Shown one piece after another: positions 1 to 9,321 of a DNA stretch of 64,000 nt (position 1 is the first letter of the stretch; each line of letters begins with the position of its first letter). The notes under the pieces were generated by a model, which made no database searches, had not been told where the DNA came from, and worked only from the letters and a program-made list of their open reading frames with translations. Made by a program: the position numbers and the translations under genes. The DNA is from CAVRXQ01 sp963725215 (GTDB taxonomy: Bacteria > Actinomycetota > Acidimicrobiia > Acidimicrobiales > Bog-793): the NCBI GenBank assembly GCA_963725215.1, contig CAVRXQ010000007.1, positions 186,001 to 250,000 on the forward strand, read 5' to 3'.

Positions 1-2
1 CC

Positions 3-314
3 CATCGTGTCGCGACAGACCTCGTCTCGACGGTTCCGGCGTCCCCCCTCGACGACTCGGAGACGCAGAAGCGACTCGAGGCCGCGATCGAGCCGTACCT
101 CGTCGTCTTCTTGGACGTCGCGTCCCTGGCGGCACAGCGCCGTCCCGGGTACGCGAAGGTGATGCGCAGGGTCGACGATGTGCTTTCCGAGGCGGCCGCA
201 ACGCTGTCCTCCGGCGCCGATCACCTCGACGACATCCTCGCGAAAGCCCTAGTCGTGGCCTTCCGGCAGAGCGTCGCCGACGCGGTCGACCCGATGGGTG
301 GGGGCGACTCCTAG
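3..314 (+). CDS. C-terminal part of a hypothetical protein (5' end outside window)
   Basis: An open frame enters from the left edge and ends at TAG 312-314, giving about 103 residues. The visible part is acidic and helical-looking (segments such as SETQKRLEAAIEPY and RRVDDVLSEAAA) with no membrane segment or metal-binding motif. I do not recognise the family. The next gene (dxs) starts 194 bases downstream, so this is probably a separate transcription unit. The 315-508 interval shows no convincing ORF and is the likely place for the hopanoid operon promoter. Confidence 0.5.
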   Translation, partial: HRVATDLVSTVPASPLDDSETQKRLEAAIEPYLVVFLDVASLAAQRRPGYAKVMRRVDDVLSEAAATLSSGADHLDDILAKALVVAFRQSVADAVDPMGGGDS

Positions 315-508
315 GAGATGGCAGCCGCGGACACGATATTGACCGCCTCGGCGGCCTTTGGGAGGATGAGGCGAGCAACACCGATGACCACCTGGTCATC
401 GCTATTGTGCGTGCCGGGCGATGCCGCGAGTCCGTCGGGGTGGCCCGCATTCGAGGGAGACTGCCGCCGGAGCGTCGCCGGAGTCGAACGGCGAGATCGA
501 GGAGCGAC

Positions 509-2551
509 GTGAGCGAAGTCGATAAACCCACGTACCCGCTACTGGAGACCATCAACTCGCCCGACGACCTAAAGGCGCTTTCCCTCGAAGAGTGTCGCTT
601 GCTCTCAGACGAGATCCGCGCCTTCATCGTCGACGCGGTGACGACCGGAGGGACGGGCCACCTCGGATCGAACCTCGGGATCGTCGAGGTGACGCTGGCG
701 ATGCACCGAGTCTTCTCCTCCCCGCGTGACGTGCTCTTGTTCGACACTGGGCACCAGGCCTACGTCCACAAGCTCATCACGGGCCGGCGCGAGGGCTTCT
801 CCCGCCTGCGCAAAGAAGGTGGGCTGTCGGGATATCCGAATCGTGCCGAATCCGAACACGACTGGATCGAGAACTCGCACGCGTCGACGGCGCTCAGCTA
901 CGCGCACGGTCTTGCGACTGCGTTCAAGGCGACGGGACAAGACGCGACTCGCCGGGTCGTCGTGCTAGTCGGCGACGGCGCGCTGACCGGCGGCATGGCG
1001 TATGAAGCGCTGAACAATCTCGGCCACGCGAACGCTCGCGTGTGCATCATCTTGAATGACAACGGGCGTAGCTACGCCCCGACGATCTCCAGATTGTCAG
1101 AGTCGCTAACCCAGTTGCGCCTCAACCCGAGCTTTTCCTCGCTTCAAGCAAAGGTGACGAAGGCGCTCGAAGACCTCCCGAAGGTCGGTCATCTCGCCGG
1201 ACATTCGATCCGTGGCGTCAGCGCCGCGGTGCGCGAGCTCGTCGAGCCGCACGTCTTCTTCGAGGCGCTCGGGGTCCGCTACACCGGCCCAATCGACGGC
1301 CACGACGTCGGAGCGCTCGAGCAGGCGTTGACGCGCGCCGCGACCTGGCCCGGCCCGATCGTCCTCCATGTCCTCACGCGAAAGGGCCGCGGATACGGGC
1401 CGGCGGAGGAGGACACCGTCCAGTGTCTGCACGATTACAAGGCACAGGGCCAACTCGCCTCACCGGGAACGGCGACCGATCAAGGTGCGATCTCGATCGG
1501 ACCGCGCAGTCCCGACAAGAACTACACGGAGGCGTTCGGGCAGGCATTGCTCGACGTGGCGGCGAAGGACGACAAGGTCGTGGCGGTCACCGCCGCGATG
1601 CCTGGCCCGACGGGACTCCTCACTTTCGAAGCGCGCTATCCCGATCGATTCGTCGACGTCGGAATCGCCGAAAGTCACGCCATGACCGCGGCCGCGGGAA
1701 TGGCGCTCGGCGGCCTGAAACCGGTCGTCGCGATCTATTCGACCTTCCTCTCGCGCTGCTTCGACCAGGAGAACCTGGACGTCGGCCTCCACGATGCGCC
1801 GGTTGTCATCTGTGCCGACCGGGCGGGAATCACGGGCGATGACGGTCCGAGCCACCACGGAATCTTGGACATCGTGCTCGGCCTCGCGATCCCCGGCCTT
1901 TCGATCTTCGCCCCATCAGAGCCGGCGGAGATCGCGCCGATGCTCGAGAGCGCGCTAGGCCTTCAAGGACCGGCGCTGATCCGCTACCCGAAGACGCCGG
2001 GTCCCGGCGTTGCGCTCGGAGTTCGTGGCTCAGGAATGAGTTCGCGGGTATTGCGCGAGGGGACGGGTGATCTCGTTCTTGTCGGGTACGGAAAGCTCGC
2101 CGCAGCGATGGTGTCCGCGGCGCATCGGCTCGCGCAGGACGGGATCGACGCGACCGTCATCGATCCGCGCCTTGTCCGACCGATCTGTCCGGAGTTGGCC
2201 GGGGCCTGCTTGTCGGCGCGGGTCGTCGTTACCGCGGAGGACGGCCTCGTGCACGGCGGTGCTGGCGAGTACCTGCGCGCCGCACTGGAAACCGCCGCAG
2301 AAGAGGCCGGGGTCGCAGCGCCCCAGGTGCGGTGTCTCGGCGTACCGACGCGCTACCTCGCGCACGCCGCGCCCGACGCGATCTTGGCGAGGCTCGCGCT
2401 CGATGCAGAGGGCATCGCGGCGAGCGTGAGTCGTGCGCTTTCGCGAGCTTCAATCGATGTCCACATGACAGGGAACGGGTCAGGCCATCACCCACGCGCG
2501 GAGGTCCGGAACCGCCGTTTGTTCGGGGGCGGGGGGATGGTCGCTCGATGA
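509..2551 (+). CDS. dxs: 1-deoxy-D-xylulose-5-phosphate synthase
   Basis: Condenses pyruvate and glyceraldehyde 3-phosphate into DXP, the first step of the MEP isoprenoid pathway; TPP-dependent and cytosolic. About 680 residues, slightly longer than the usual 620-640. Seen: the GHLGSNLG start of the TPP domain, the DTGHQAYVHK segment, the TPP motif GDGALTGG near residue 155, and the transketolase-type second half with AMPGPTG, DVGIAESHA and DQENLDVGLHDAPVV. GTG 509 is chosen because GGAG lies 5 bases upstream and the protein then begins close to the conserved region; an upstream in-frame ATG at 407 would add an Arg-rich tail unlike the family. First gene of the hopanoid operon; its TGA overlaps the hpnC ATG, which ties precursor supply to hopanoid synthesis. 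Confidence 0.95.
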   Translation: MSEVDKPTYPLLETINSPDDLKALSLEECRLLSDEIRAFIVDAVTTGGTGHLGSNLGIVEVTLAMHRVFSSPRDVLLFDTGHQAYVHKLITGRREGFSRLRKEGGLSGYPNRAESEHDWIENSHASTALSYAHGLATAFKATGQDATRRVVVLVGDGALTGGMAYEALNNLGHANARVCIILNDNGRSYAPTISRLSESLTQLRLNPSFSSLQAKVTKALEDLPKVGHLAGHSIRGVSAAVRELVEPHVFFEALGVRYTGPIDGHDVGALEQALTRAATWPGPIVLHVLTRKGRGYGPAEEDTVQCLHDYKAQGQLASPGTATDQGAISIGPRSPDKNYTEAFGQALLDVAAKDDKVVAVTAAMPGPTGLLTFEARYPDRFVDVGIAESHAMTAAAGMALGGLKPVVAIYSTFLSRCFDQENLDVGLHDAPVVICADRAGITGDDGPSHHGILDIVLGLAIPGLSIFAPSEPAEIAPMLESALGLQGPALIRYPKTPGPGVALGVRGSGMSSRVLREGTGDLVLVGYGKLAAAMVSAAHRLAQDGIDATVIDPRLVRPICPELAGACLSARVVVTAEDGLVHGGAGEYLRAALETAAEEAGVAAPQVRCLGVPTRYLAHAAPDAILARLALDAEGIAASVSRALSRASIDVHMTGNGSGHHPRAEVRNRRLFGGGGMVAR

Positions 2552-3429
2552 ATGCGGTGCGTGTCGGCGGCACCGCCACGGCGGCGCCCGTCGGCGTTCG
2601 CACCGACGGGGTGATCGCCAAAGCGGGCAGCGAGAACTTCCCCGTCGCGCTGAGGGTGCTGCCGAGGCGCGTCCGCGCCGACCTCGTCACGATCTACGCC
2701 TACGCGCGCCTCGTCGACGACATCGGCGATCTTTCCGAGGGCGATCGCCTCGCGGAACTGGAATGGGTCGAAGCCGAGTTTGAGCGCTCGCTCGCGAACG
2801 ATGCGACAGAGCCGATCCTGCGACGTGCCGGTGAGCTCGCTCTCCGTCTCGAGACGGGACGCGCCCCGTTTCTCGACCTCATCGAGGCGAACCGGCGCGA
2901 CCAGCGCGTGTCGCGCTACGCGACCTACGACGAGCTTGCGACATACTGCGCGCTCAGCGCGAATCCTGTCGGACGACTCGTGCTCGCGGTGTTCGACGTC
3001 GACGACGCCGAGATGGTGGGTCTTTCCGATGACGTTTGCACCGGGCTTCAGCTCGTCGAGCACTGGCAAGACGTCGCGGAGGACTTCCAGTCCGGCCGGG
3101 TGTACCTCCCCGCGGAAGATCTCGCCCGCTTCGGAGTTGCCGAGGAGACGATCGCGAATCGCGCGCCCACGGCGGCGTTCCGCCGGCTGATGGCTTTTGA
3201 GTGCGCGCGAGCGAGGCGGCTTTTGGGATCGGGCGAGAAGCTTGCGACGCGGCTTTCTGGATGGGCACGCGTCGCGATCAGCGGGTTCGTGGGCGGCGGC
3301 GAAGCGCAGCTCGACGCCATCGAGGGGCGCGGATTCGACGTCTTTTCCGGTCTCGTCAAGGCATCTCGACCCTCGGTCGCCTTGCATGCGCTTCGCATTT
3401 GGAACAGAGCGGCGAGGGTGAGGCCATGA
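2548..3429 (+). CDS. hpnC: Hydroxysqualene synthase HpnC
   Basis: Squalene/phytoene-synthase family protein of 293 residues. In the HpnCDE route it converts presqualene diphosphate to hydroxysqualene. Seen: N-terminal SENFPVALRVLP, the first Asp-rich motif RLVDDIGD, the second Asp-rich region QDVAEDFQSGRVYLP and the FGV element typical of HpnC. ATG 2548 overlaps the dxs stop by 4 bases (ATGA), so the two are probably translationally coupled. HpnC rather than HpnD is called from the SENFPVA start and its position directly before hpnD. Confidence 0.93.
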   Translation: MNAVRVGGTATAAPVGVRTDGVIAKAGSENFPVALRVLPRRVRADLVTIYAYARLVDDIGDLSEGDRLAELEWVEAEFERSLANDATEPILRRAGELALRLETGRAPFLDLIEANRRDQRVSRYATYDELATYCALSANPVGRLVLAVFDVDDAEMVGLSDDVCTGLQLVEHWQDVAEDFQSGRVYLPAEDLARFGVAEETIANRAPTAAFRRLMAFECARARRLLGSGEKLATRLSGWARVAISGFVGGGEAQLDAIEGRGFDVFSGLVKASRPSVALHALRIWNRAARVRP

Positions 3430-4283
3430 GCGACCTCGAGTTCGCGTACCGCCACTGTGAGGAGATCACGCGTGCCGAGGCGCGCAACTTCTTTTATGGC
3501 ATCCGGCTCTTGCCCCACGAAAAGCGCGACGCGATGTCCGCGCTCTACGCCTTCGCGCGACGCGTCGACGACATCGGTGACGGCTCGGGCACTCCAGAGG
3601 ACAAACTCATCGCTCTCGCAAGGACTCGTCAGGAGATCGAGAAGGTTGGCTCGGGAAATCCTCCCGCCGGCGATCCCGTGCTCATCGCGCTCGCCGACGC
3701 GGTCGAGCGATACGAGATGCCGGTGGGAGCACTCGGCGAGCTCGTCGCTGGTTGCGAGATGGACTGCCGAAAAGCGCGTTATGAGACCTTCGAAGATCTC
3801 GTGGCGTACTGCCGATGCGTCGCGGGGTCGATAGGACGGCTTTCGGTGTCGATCTTCGGCTCGCGCGACGACAATGCGGCGCCGCGGCTCGCTGACACGC
3901 TCGGAGTCGCGCTGCAACTGACGAACATCTTGCGCGACATCGTTGAAGACCGAGAACAGATGGGTCGCGTCTATCTTCCGGCAGAGGACCTCGCGCGCTT
4001 CGGGTGTGCGCCGGACGCGTCTGGCCCGCTCCAGGCCCTGATTGATCTCGTGCGCTTCGAAACGGCACGAGCGCGTGACCACTATCGCGAAGGTCTTCAG
4101 CTGCTCGAGCTGTTGGACCGGCGATCGAAAGCGTGTGTCTCGGCGATGTCGGGGATCTACGCGCGTCTGCTCGAGAGGATCGAGAGACATCCGCTCGACG
4201 TGTTGGACCATCGCGTCTCCCTCCCGACGTGGGAAAAGGCGTGGGTGGCAGCTGTGAGCCTCGCCGGATCCTCGGTCGGATGA
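3426..4283 (+). CDS. hpnD: Presqualene diphosphate synthase HpnD
   Basis: Joins two farnesyl diphosphates into presqualene diphosphate. 285 residues. Seen: EARNFFYGIRLLP, ALYAFARRVDDIGDG (first Asp-rich motif), LTNILRDIVEDREQMGRVYLP (second) and ARDHYREGLQLL, all diagnostic of HpnD and of trans-isoprenyl synthases generally. ATG 3426 overlaps the hpnC stop by 4 bases. Together hpnC, hpnD and hpnE form the bacterial three-enzyme route from FPP to squalene that replaces a single squalene synthase. Confidence 0.94.
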   Translation: MSDLEFAYRHCEEITRAEARNFFYGIRLLPHEKRDAMSALYAFARRVDDIGDGSGTPEDKLIALARTRQEIEKVGSGNPPAGDPVLIALADAVERYEMPVGALGELVAGCEMDCRKARYETFEDLVAYCRCVAGSIGRLSVSIFGSRDDNAAPRLADTLGVALQLTNILRDIVEDREQMGRVYLPAEDLARFGCAPDASGPLQALIDLVRFETARARDHYREGLQLLELLDRRSKACVSAMSGIYARLLERIERHPLDVLDHRVSLPTWEKAWVAAVSLAGSSVG

Positions 4284-5692
4284 TGACGAGCGCTTCACGC
4301 CACGTCGTCGTGGTCGGCGGAGGTCTCGCCGGGCTGTCCGCCGCGATCGGCTGCGCCGAAGAGGGGGCTCGGGTGAGCCTGTTCGAGGCGCGTCCACGCC
4401 TGGGCGGCGCGACGTGGTCGTTCGAGCGCAACGGGCTGCGATTCGACAACGGCCAGCACGTCTTCATGCGCTGTTGCACCGCCTACCGGGCGCTGCTCGA
4501 TCGGCTCGGGACTTCCGAACTCGCCTCGGTGCAGGACCGACTCTCCGTCCCGGTGTTGCGCCGCGACGAAGCGACTGGCCGCGTGGTCGTTGCGGAGATC
4601 CGGCGCAATTCGCTGCCTGCTCCTGCGCATCTCGCCGCTTCGTTGCTCCGCTACCGACATCTCGCACTGGCCGACCGCTTGCGCGTGATCCCAGCCGCGC
4701 TCGCGCTGCGACATGTCGCGTTGGAGGATCCGAAGCTCGATGGGTCGACCTTCGCCGCGTTCCTCGCCGCGCACGGTCAGTCAAAGGTTGCGATGGCGCG
4801 ATTTTGGGATCTCATCACGCTGCCGACGGTGAACGTCCACGCGGAGGAGGCATCGTTTGCGCTCGCGGCGAAGGTCTTCAAGACGGGCCTGCTCGAGCGG
4901 TCCGACTCGGCGGACATCGGCTGGGCGCACGTCCCCCTCGAGGACGTCCATGTCAGCCCGGCAGCGTCGATCGTCGAAAAGCTCGGAGGCACGATCCATC
5001 GCCGCACGAAAGTGCAGGCGATCGAGACAGCCGGCGACGGCGAGTCGCGGCGGGCGACAGGTGTCATCACCGATTCGGGGCGCGTCGACGCCGACGCGGT
5101 GATCGTCGCCGTACCGCACCGCCAGGCCGCTGAGATCGTCCCGCCGTCACCGCGCTTTGACCCCGCGGCTCTTGGGGGGCTCGGGTCGTCGCCGATCATC
5201 GACGTCCACGTCGTCTACGACCGCAAGGTCACCGATCTCTCCTTCGCCGCCGCAGTCGACTCGCCGGTGCAGTTCGTCTTCGACAAGACCGCGGCATCCG
5301 GCCTCGATCCTTCAGGCGGCCAGGTGCTCGCCGTCTCGGTCTCCGGCGCTGACGACCAACACGGCGAACGCCCGGAGGTCCTCACAGAGCGGTACGTGCG
5401 CGCGCTCGAAGCGCTCTTCCCTAAGGCGCGCGAGGCGAAGGTGCTCGATGCCGTCGTCAGCCGAGAGCACGAGGCCACCTTCCGCGGCGTGCCAGGAACC
5501 GCCGCGCTTCGTTCGAAAACCGACAGCGGCATCAGCGGGTGCTTTCTCGCCGGAGCGTGGACCGACACCGGCTGGCCGGCGACGATGGAAGGAGCGGTGC
5601 GCAGCGGCAACGCCGCAGCGAGGTCCGCGCTCGCCCATCTTTCGTCGGTACCGCATTCGCACTCGATGCGTTCCGCGGAGGTGGTGGCGTGA
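4280..5692 (+). CDS. hpnE: Squalene-associated FAD-dependent desaturase HpnE
   Basis: Reduces hydroxysqualene to squalene; a flavin amine-oxidase/phytoene-desaturase type enzyme of 470 residues. Seen: the N-terminal dinucleotide fold VVVVGGGLAGLSAA with the acidic end LFEARPRLGGA, the GQHVFMRCC region characteristic of HpnE, and the C-terminal FAD-contact segment GCFLAGAWTDTGWPATMEGAV. Tandem ATGs at 4280 and 4283; 4280 overlaps the hpnD stop by 4 bases. Third member of the squalene-forming trio. Confidence 0.94.
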   Translation: MMTSASRHVVVVGGGLAGLSAAIGCAEEGARVSLFEARPRLGGATWSFERNGLRFDNGQHVFMRCCTAYRALLDRLGTSELASVQDRLSVPVLRRDEATGRVVVAEIRRNSLPAPAHLAASLLRYRHLALADRLRVIPAALALRHVALEDPKLDGSTFAAFLAAHGQSKVAMARFWDLITLPTVNVHAEEASFALAAKVFKTGLLERSDSADIGWAHVPLEDVHVSPAASIVEKLGGTIHRRTKVQAIETAGDGESRRATGVITDSGRVDADAVIVAVPHRQAAEIVPPSPRFDPAALGGLGSSPIIDVHVVYDRKVTDLSFAAAVDSPVQFVFDKTAASGLDPSGGQVLAVSVSGADDQHGERPEVLTERYVRALEALFPKAREAKVLDAVVSREHEATFRGVPGTAALRSKTDSGISGCFLAGAWTDTGWPATMEGAVRSGNAAARSALAHLSSVPHSHSMRSAEVVA

Positions 5693-6738
5693 GCGCGCCG
5701 CGCGGTGCGAACGAAATCCTCGAGCGCTCCCGAGAGCTCGTCGCGCCAGCCCTGCACAGGGCCGTCGCCGCTCTCACCGATGAGGTGCGCCCGATCGCCG
5801 AGTACCACTTCGGGTGGCGTGACGCCGACGGTCATCTCGTCGAGCACGACGGAGGCAAGGGCGTGCGACCGGCGCTCGCGGTGCTGTCCGCGGAAGCAGT
5901 CGGCGCGAGCGCGGAGTTCGGGATCCCCGGCGCGGTCGCCGTCGAGCTCGTGCACAACTTCTCACTGATCCACGACGATGTCGTCGACCACGACGAAGAG
6001 CGCCGCCATCGGCCGTCCGTGTGGGCGCTGTACGGGATCGGAAAGGCGGTGATCGTTGGCGACGCGCTGTTGGCGCTCGCTGAACAGAGCATCCTCGACT
6101 CGCAGCGCGTCCTCGGCGTCGGCGCGGCGGCGCGTGAGGCTGCAGTCGCCCGTGCCGCGCGTCGGATCGTCGACGCCACGTCGAAGATGATCGCCGGGCA
6201 AGCGCTCGACATGGATTTCGAGCACACCGATTTTGTCGGTCTCGACGCCTGTAGAGAGATGGAAGCCGGCAAAACGGGGGCACTTTTGAGCTGTGCCTCG
6301 GCGATCGGTGCCGAGTTCGCCGGTGCCGGCGCGGAGCTCGTCGCGGCTCTCGCTCGGTTCGGACTCGAGCTTGGCCTCGCATTCCAGGCGATCGACGACG
6401 TATTGGGGATCTGGGGGGATCCCCAGGCCACCGGCAAGCCGGCGGGAAGCGACCTGCGATCGGCGAAGAAGAGCCTTCCCGTTGTCGCGGCGCTCGCCCG
6501 TGGCGGCCCGGAAGCGGACGAGCTGTCCGCGTTGCTGCGCCGCGGCGACCTCGACGACGAGGCGACGGCGAGGGCCGCGGCGCTTGTCGAGAAGTCCGGT
6601 GGGCGTCAGCTGGCGCTCGACGAGGCCGCGCGTCGCCTCGATCAGGCGATCGACGCGATCGCGCTCGACGCGATCACCGACCGTGCGCGCGACGAACTCA
6701 CTGAACTCGCCCGTTTCGTCGTCGAGCGGGAGTTCTGA
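5689..6738 (+). CDS. Polyprenyl diphosphate synthase (FPP/GGPP type)
   Basis: Trans-prenyltransferase of 349 residues that elongates IPP/DMAPP; in this operon it presumably supplies farnesyl diphosphate for HpnD. Seen: GGKGVRPAL, the first Asp-rich motif DDVVD at about residues 96-100, KTGALLSCA, and the second Asp-rich motif DDVLGIWGD at about 236. Chain length cannot be settled from sequence alone, although position between hpnE and shc argues for FPP. GTG 5689 overlaps the hpnE stop (GTGA). A longer in-frame reading back to 5539 lies wholly within hpnE and is rejected. Confidence 0.92.
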   Translation: MSAPRGANEILERSRELVAPALHRAVAALTDEVRPIAEYHFGWRDADGHLVEHDGGKGVRPALAVLSAEAVGASAEFGIPGAVAVELVHNFSLIHDDVVDHDEERRHRPSVWALYGIGKAVIVGDALLALAEQSILDSQRVLGVGAAAREAAVARAARRIVDATSKMIAGQALDMDFEHTDFVGLDACREMEAGKTGALLSCASAIGAEFAGAGAELVAALARFGLELGLAFQAIDDVLGIWGDPQATGKPAGSDLRSAKKSLPVVAALARGGPEADELSALLRRGDLDDEATARAAALVEKSGGRQLALDEAARRLDQAIDAIALDAITDRARDELTELARFVVEREF

Positions 6739-6739
6739 G

Positions 6740-8707
6740 ATGCCGCGTCGCATCGCCTCGCTGCTCGACTCTGCCCGCGTCGCGCGCGACCGCGCCCGCG
6801 ATCGGCTGCTCGAGCTGCAATCAAACGATGGTTGGTGGAAAGGCGAGCTCGAGACGAACGTCACGATGGACGCGGAAGATCTGATGTTGCGGGAGTTCCT
6901 CGGCGTTCGCACGGAAGAAGAAACGCGCGCCGCCGCGAACTGGATCCGCCAGAATCAACGCGCCGACGGGACGTGGGCGAATTTCTACGGCGGACCAGGT
7001 GACCTCTCGACGACGATCGAGGCCTACGTTGCGCTGAAACTCGCCGGCGACGACCCCGCCGAGTCGTACATGGAAAAGGCCGCCGCGTTCGTGCGCGACG
7101 AGGGCGGGATCGAGGCGTCGAGGGTCTTCACGCGCATCTGGCTAGCGCTCTTCGGCCTGTGGTCGTGGGACGAACTGCCGGCGATGCCCCCCGAGTTCAC
7201 GGCGTTGCCGCCGTGGTTCCCAGGCAACATCTATGACTTCGGCTGCTGGGCGCGACAGACCGCGGTGGCGATCACGGTTGTTGCCGCGTACCGCCCGCAG
7301 CGCCCGATCGCGATTCGAGTCGACGAGCTGTTCTCGGGCGTGGCGCCCAAGCGCCCGAGTGCGGGGCTGTCGAATTGGTCCGAGCGGTTCACGCTCTTGG
7401 ACCGCGTGCTGCATCGCTACGAGGGTCTCGCCGACCAGCCCCTTGTCCGACAGACGGTGCGCGAATGGGCGCTTCGCCACGCGGAGAGATGGATCGTCCG
7501 CCACCAGGAGGCCGACGGCAGCTGGGGCGGCATCCAGCCGCCGTGGGTGTACTCGATCCTCGCCCTGTCCTTGCGCGGTTACCCGCTTGAACATCCGGTG
7601 GTGAAGGCGGCATTCGACGGCCTCGAGCGATTCTCGATCCGCGAGGGCGACGTCCGCCGGCTCGAGGCGTGTCAGTCACCCGTCTGGGACACCGCACTGG
7701 CGATGATCGCGCTCGCCGACGCGGGGGTGAGTGAAGACGACGAGTCGTTGCGCCGTGGCGCGAGGTGGCTCGTCGACGAGGAAGTGACGATCCGCGGCGA
7801 CTGGGCGGTGCGCCGCCCGGACGTCCCGACGGGCGGCTGGGCCTTCGAGTTCGCGAACGTCAACTACCCCGACATCGACGACACGGCGGAAGTCGTGCTC
7901 GCGCTGCGCCGGGTCGACCTCGGTGACAATCGGGCACTCAACGCCGCGGTCGCGCGCGCGATCGCGTGGGTGGAAGGCATGGCGTCGAAAGACGGCGCCT
8001 GGGGAGCCTTCGACGCAGACAACATCCGCGAGATCCTCTACGACCTCCCCTTCTGCGACTTCGGCGCGGTGATCGACCCGCCGAGCGCGGACGTCACCGC
8101 GCACGTCGTCGAAATGCTGGCGCAAGAAAAGGCTGCTTCGCCGGCCGTGTTGCGCCGCGGCGTGGACTGGTTGTTGAACGAACAAGAAGACGACGGCAGT
8201 TGGTTCGGCCGATGGGGAGTGAACTACGTCTACGGGACGGGGGCCGCGGTCCCCGCCCTCGTCGCGGCGGGGGTGGCGCCAGACGACCCGGCGATCGGCC
8301 GCGCGGTCGCCTTCCTGGAGGCACACCAGAACGCAGACGGAGGCTGGGGGGAGGACATCCGCTCCTACGACGACCCGGCTTTGCGCGGTGTGGGCGAGTC
8401 GACGGCTTCGCAGACCGCGTGGGGGCTGCTCGCGCAGGTGGCTGCCGGCCGGCACGACTCAGATTCGGCGCGAAGAGGAGTCGAGTTCCTCGTCTCGTCC
8501 CAACGCGACGACGGGAACTGGGACGAGCCGTGGTACACGGGGACCGGGTTCCCGGGCGACTTCTACCTCAACTATCACCTCTATCGGCTGGTGTTCCCGC
8601 TTTCCGCGCTCGGGCGGTGGTGCAGCGCGATGGCGAGAGATGTCGCTGCCACGGCTCGCGCTGCGAAGCGCGCGCCGCGCCGCGTCGCCGACAAGGAGGT
8701 CGCGTGA
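6740..8707 (+). CDS. shc: Squalene-hopene cyclase
   Basis: Cyclises squalene to hopene and hopanol; a monotopic membrane enzyme. 655 residues, normal for the family. Seen: the catalytic D-x-D-D motif as DIDD near residues 378-381, and repeated QW motifs, for example ADGTWANFYGG, ADGSWGG, DGSWFGRWGVNYVYGT, ADGGWGED and DDGNWDEPWYTGTGFPGDFY. ATG 6740 follows the prenyl synthase stop by one base. The last codons overlap the hpnG start. This is the committed step of the operon and the basis for calling it a hopanoid locus. Confidence 0.96.
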   Translation: MPRRIASLLDSARVARDRARDRLLELQSNDGWWKGELETNVTMDAEDLMLREFLGVRTEEETRAAANWIRQNQRADGTWANFYGGPGDLSTTIEAYVALKLAGDDPAESYMEKAAAFVRDEGGIEASRVFTRIWLALFGLWSWDELPAMPPEFTALPPWFPGNIYDFGCWARQTAVAITVVAAYRPQRPIAIRVDELFSGVAPKRPSAGLSNWSERFTLLDRVLHRYEGLADQPLVRQTVREWALRHAERWIVRHQEADGSWGGIQPPWVYSILALSLRGYPLEHPVVKAAFDGLERFSIREGDVRRLEACQSPVWDTALAMIALADAGVSEDDESLRRGARWLVDEEVTIRGDWAVRRPDVPTGGWAFEFANVNYPDIDDTAEVVLALRRVDLGDNRALNAAVARAIAWVEGMASKDGAWGAFDADNIREILYDLPFCDFGAVIDPPSADVTAHVVEMLAQEKAASPAVLRRGVDWLLNEQEDDGSWFGRWGVNYVYGTGAAVPALVAAGVAPDDPAIGRAVAFLEAHQNADGGWGEDIRSYDDPALRGVGESTASQTAWGLLAQVAAGRHDSDSARRGVEFLVSSQRDDGNWDEPWYTGTGFPGDFYLNYHLYRLVFPLSALGRWCSAMARDVAATARAAKRAPRRVADKEVA

Positions 8708-9321
8708 CGAACGAGGCGCTTTACCTCGCTGCCATGCGGATCGAAGCGCTGGCGCTGCGCCTCGGCGCGCCCCGGGCGCGCGTCGAGGCATTCGGCATCG
8801 GCGCGAACGCAGCCGAGGACAAGGCGACGGCGCTGCTGCGTGAACAGGCGGCCCCGAACGTGTTGTTCGGCTTCTCCGGCGCGCTGCAGGCATCGCTGCG
8901 TCCCGGTGACCTCGTCGTCGCGACCGAGCTCGGGACCGTCGGAAGCGACGAGACGGTCGCGCTGACCGGCGCGGCCGATGTGGCGAGGCACCTTCAGACT
9001 CACGGCCTTTCAGTCGTGCCGGCGCCCGTGGTGACCTCCCGTAGGCTCGTCGTCGGCGACGAGGCGAGAGCCAAGGCCGCCGCCGGTGGCGCGGTGGCGG
9101 TGGACATGGAGTCGTGGTTCTTCGCACCGCTCGCACGGGATCGAGCTTTGGTCGTCGTCCGGGCGATCGTCGACGTGCCCGGGCGCGAGGTGCGTTCGGC
9201 GGCGACGCCGGTCGCGGCGATGCGTGCTGTGGTGGCACTCGCACGATCGGCGCGGGCACTGCACGAATCGACATTCAGTTTCGAAGTCCAACCCCAATAC
9301 GAACAGGCCGGTGACAGCTGA
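8704..9321 (+). CDS. hpnG: Adenosylhopane nucleosidase HpnG
   Basis: Phosphorylase/nucleosidase-fold protein of 205 residues that in studied hopanoid producers removes adenine from adenosylhopane to give ribosylhopane. Seen: the nucleosidase signature VAVDMESWFFA and GFSGALQASLRPGDLVVA in the middle. GTG 8704 overlaps the shc stop (GTGA) and follows a strong AAGGAGGT ribosome-binding site, the clearest in the operon. An open frame extends upstream inside shc but is noncoding there. Function rests on family membership and position between shc and hpnH. Confidence 0.9.
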   Translation: MTNEALYLAAMRIEALALRLGAPRARVEAFGIGANAAEDKATALLREQAAPNVLFGFSGALQASLRPGDLVVATELGTVGSDETVALTGAADVARHLQTHGLSVVPAPVVTSRRLVVGDEARAKAAAGGAVAVDMESWFFAPLARDRALVVVRAIVDVPGREVRSAATPVAAMRAVVALARSARALHESTFSFEVQPQYEQAGDS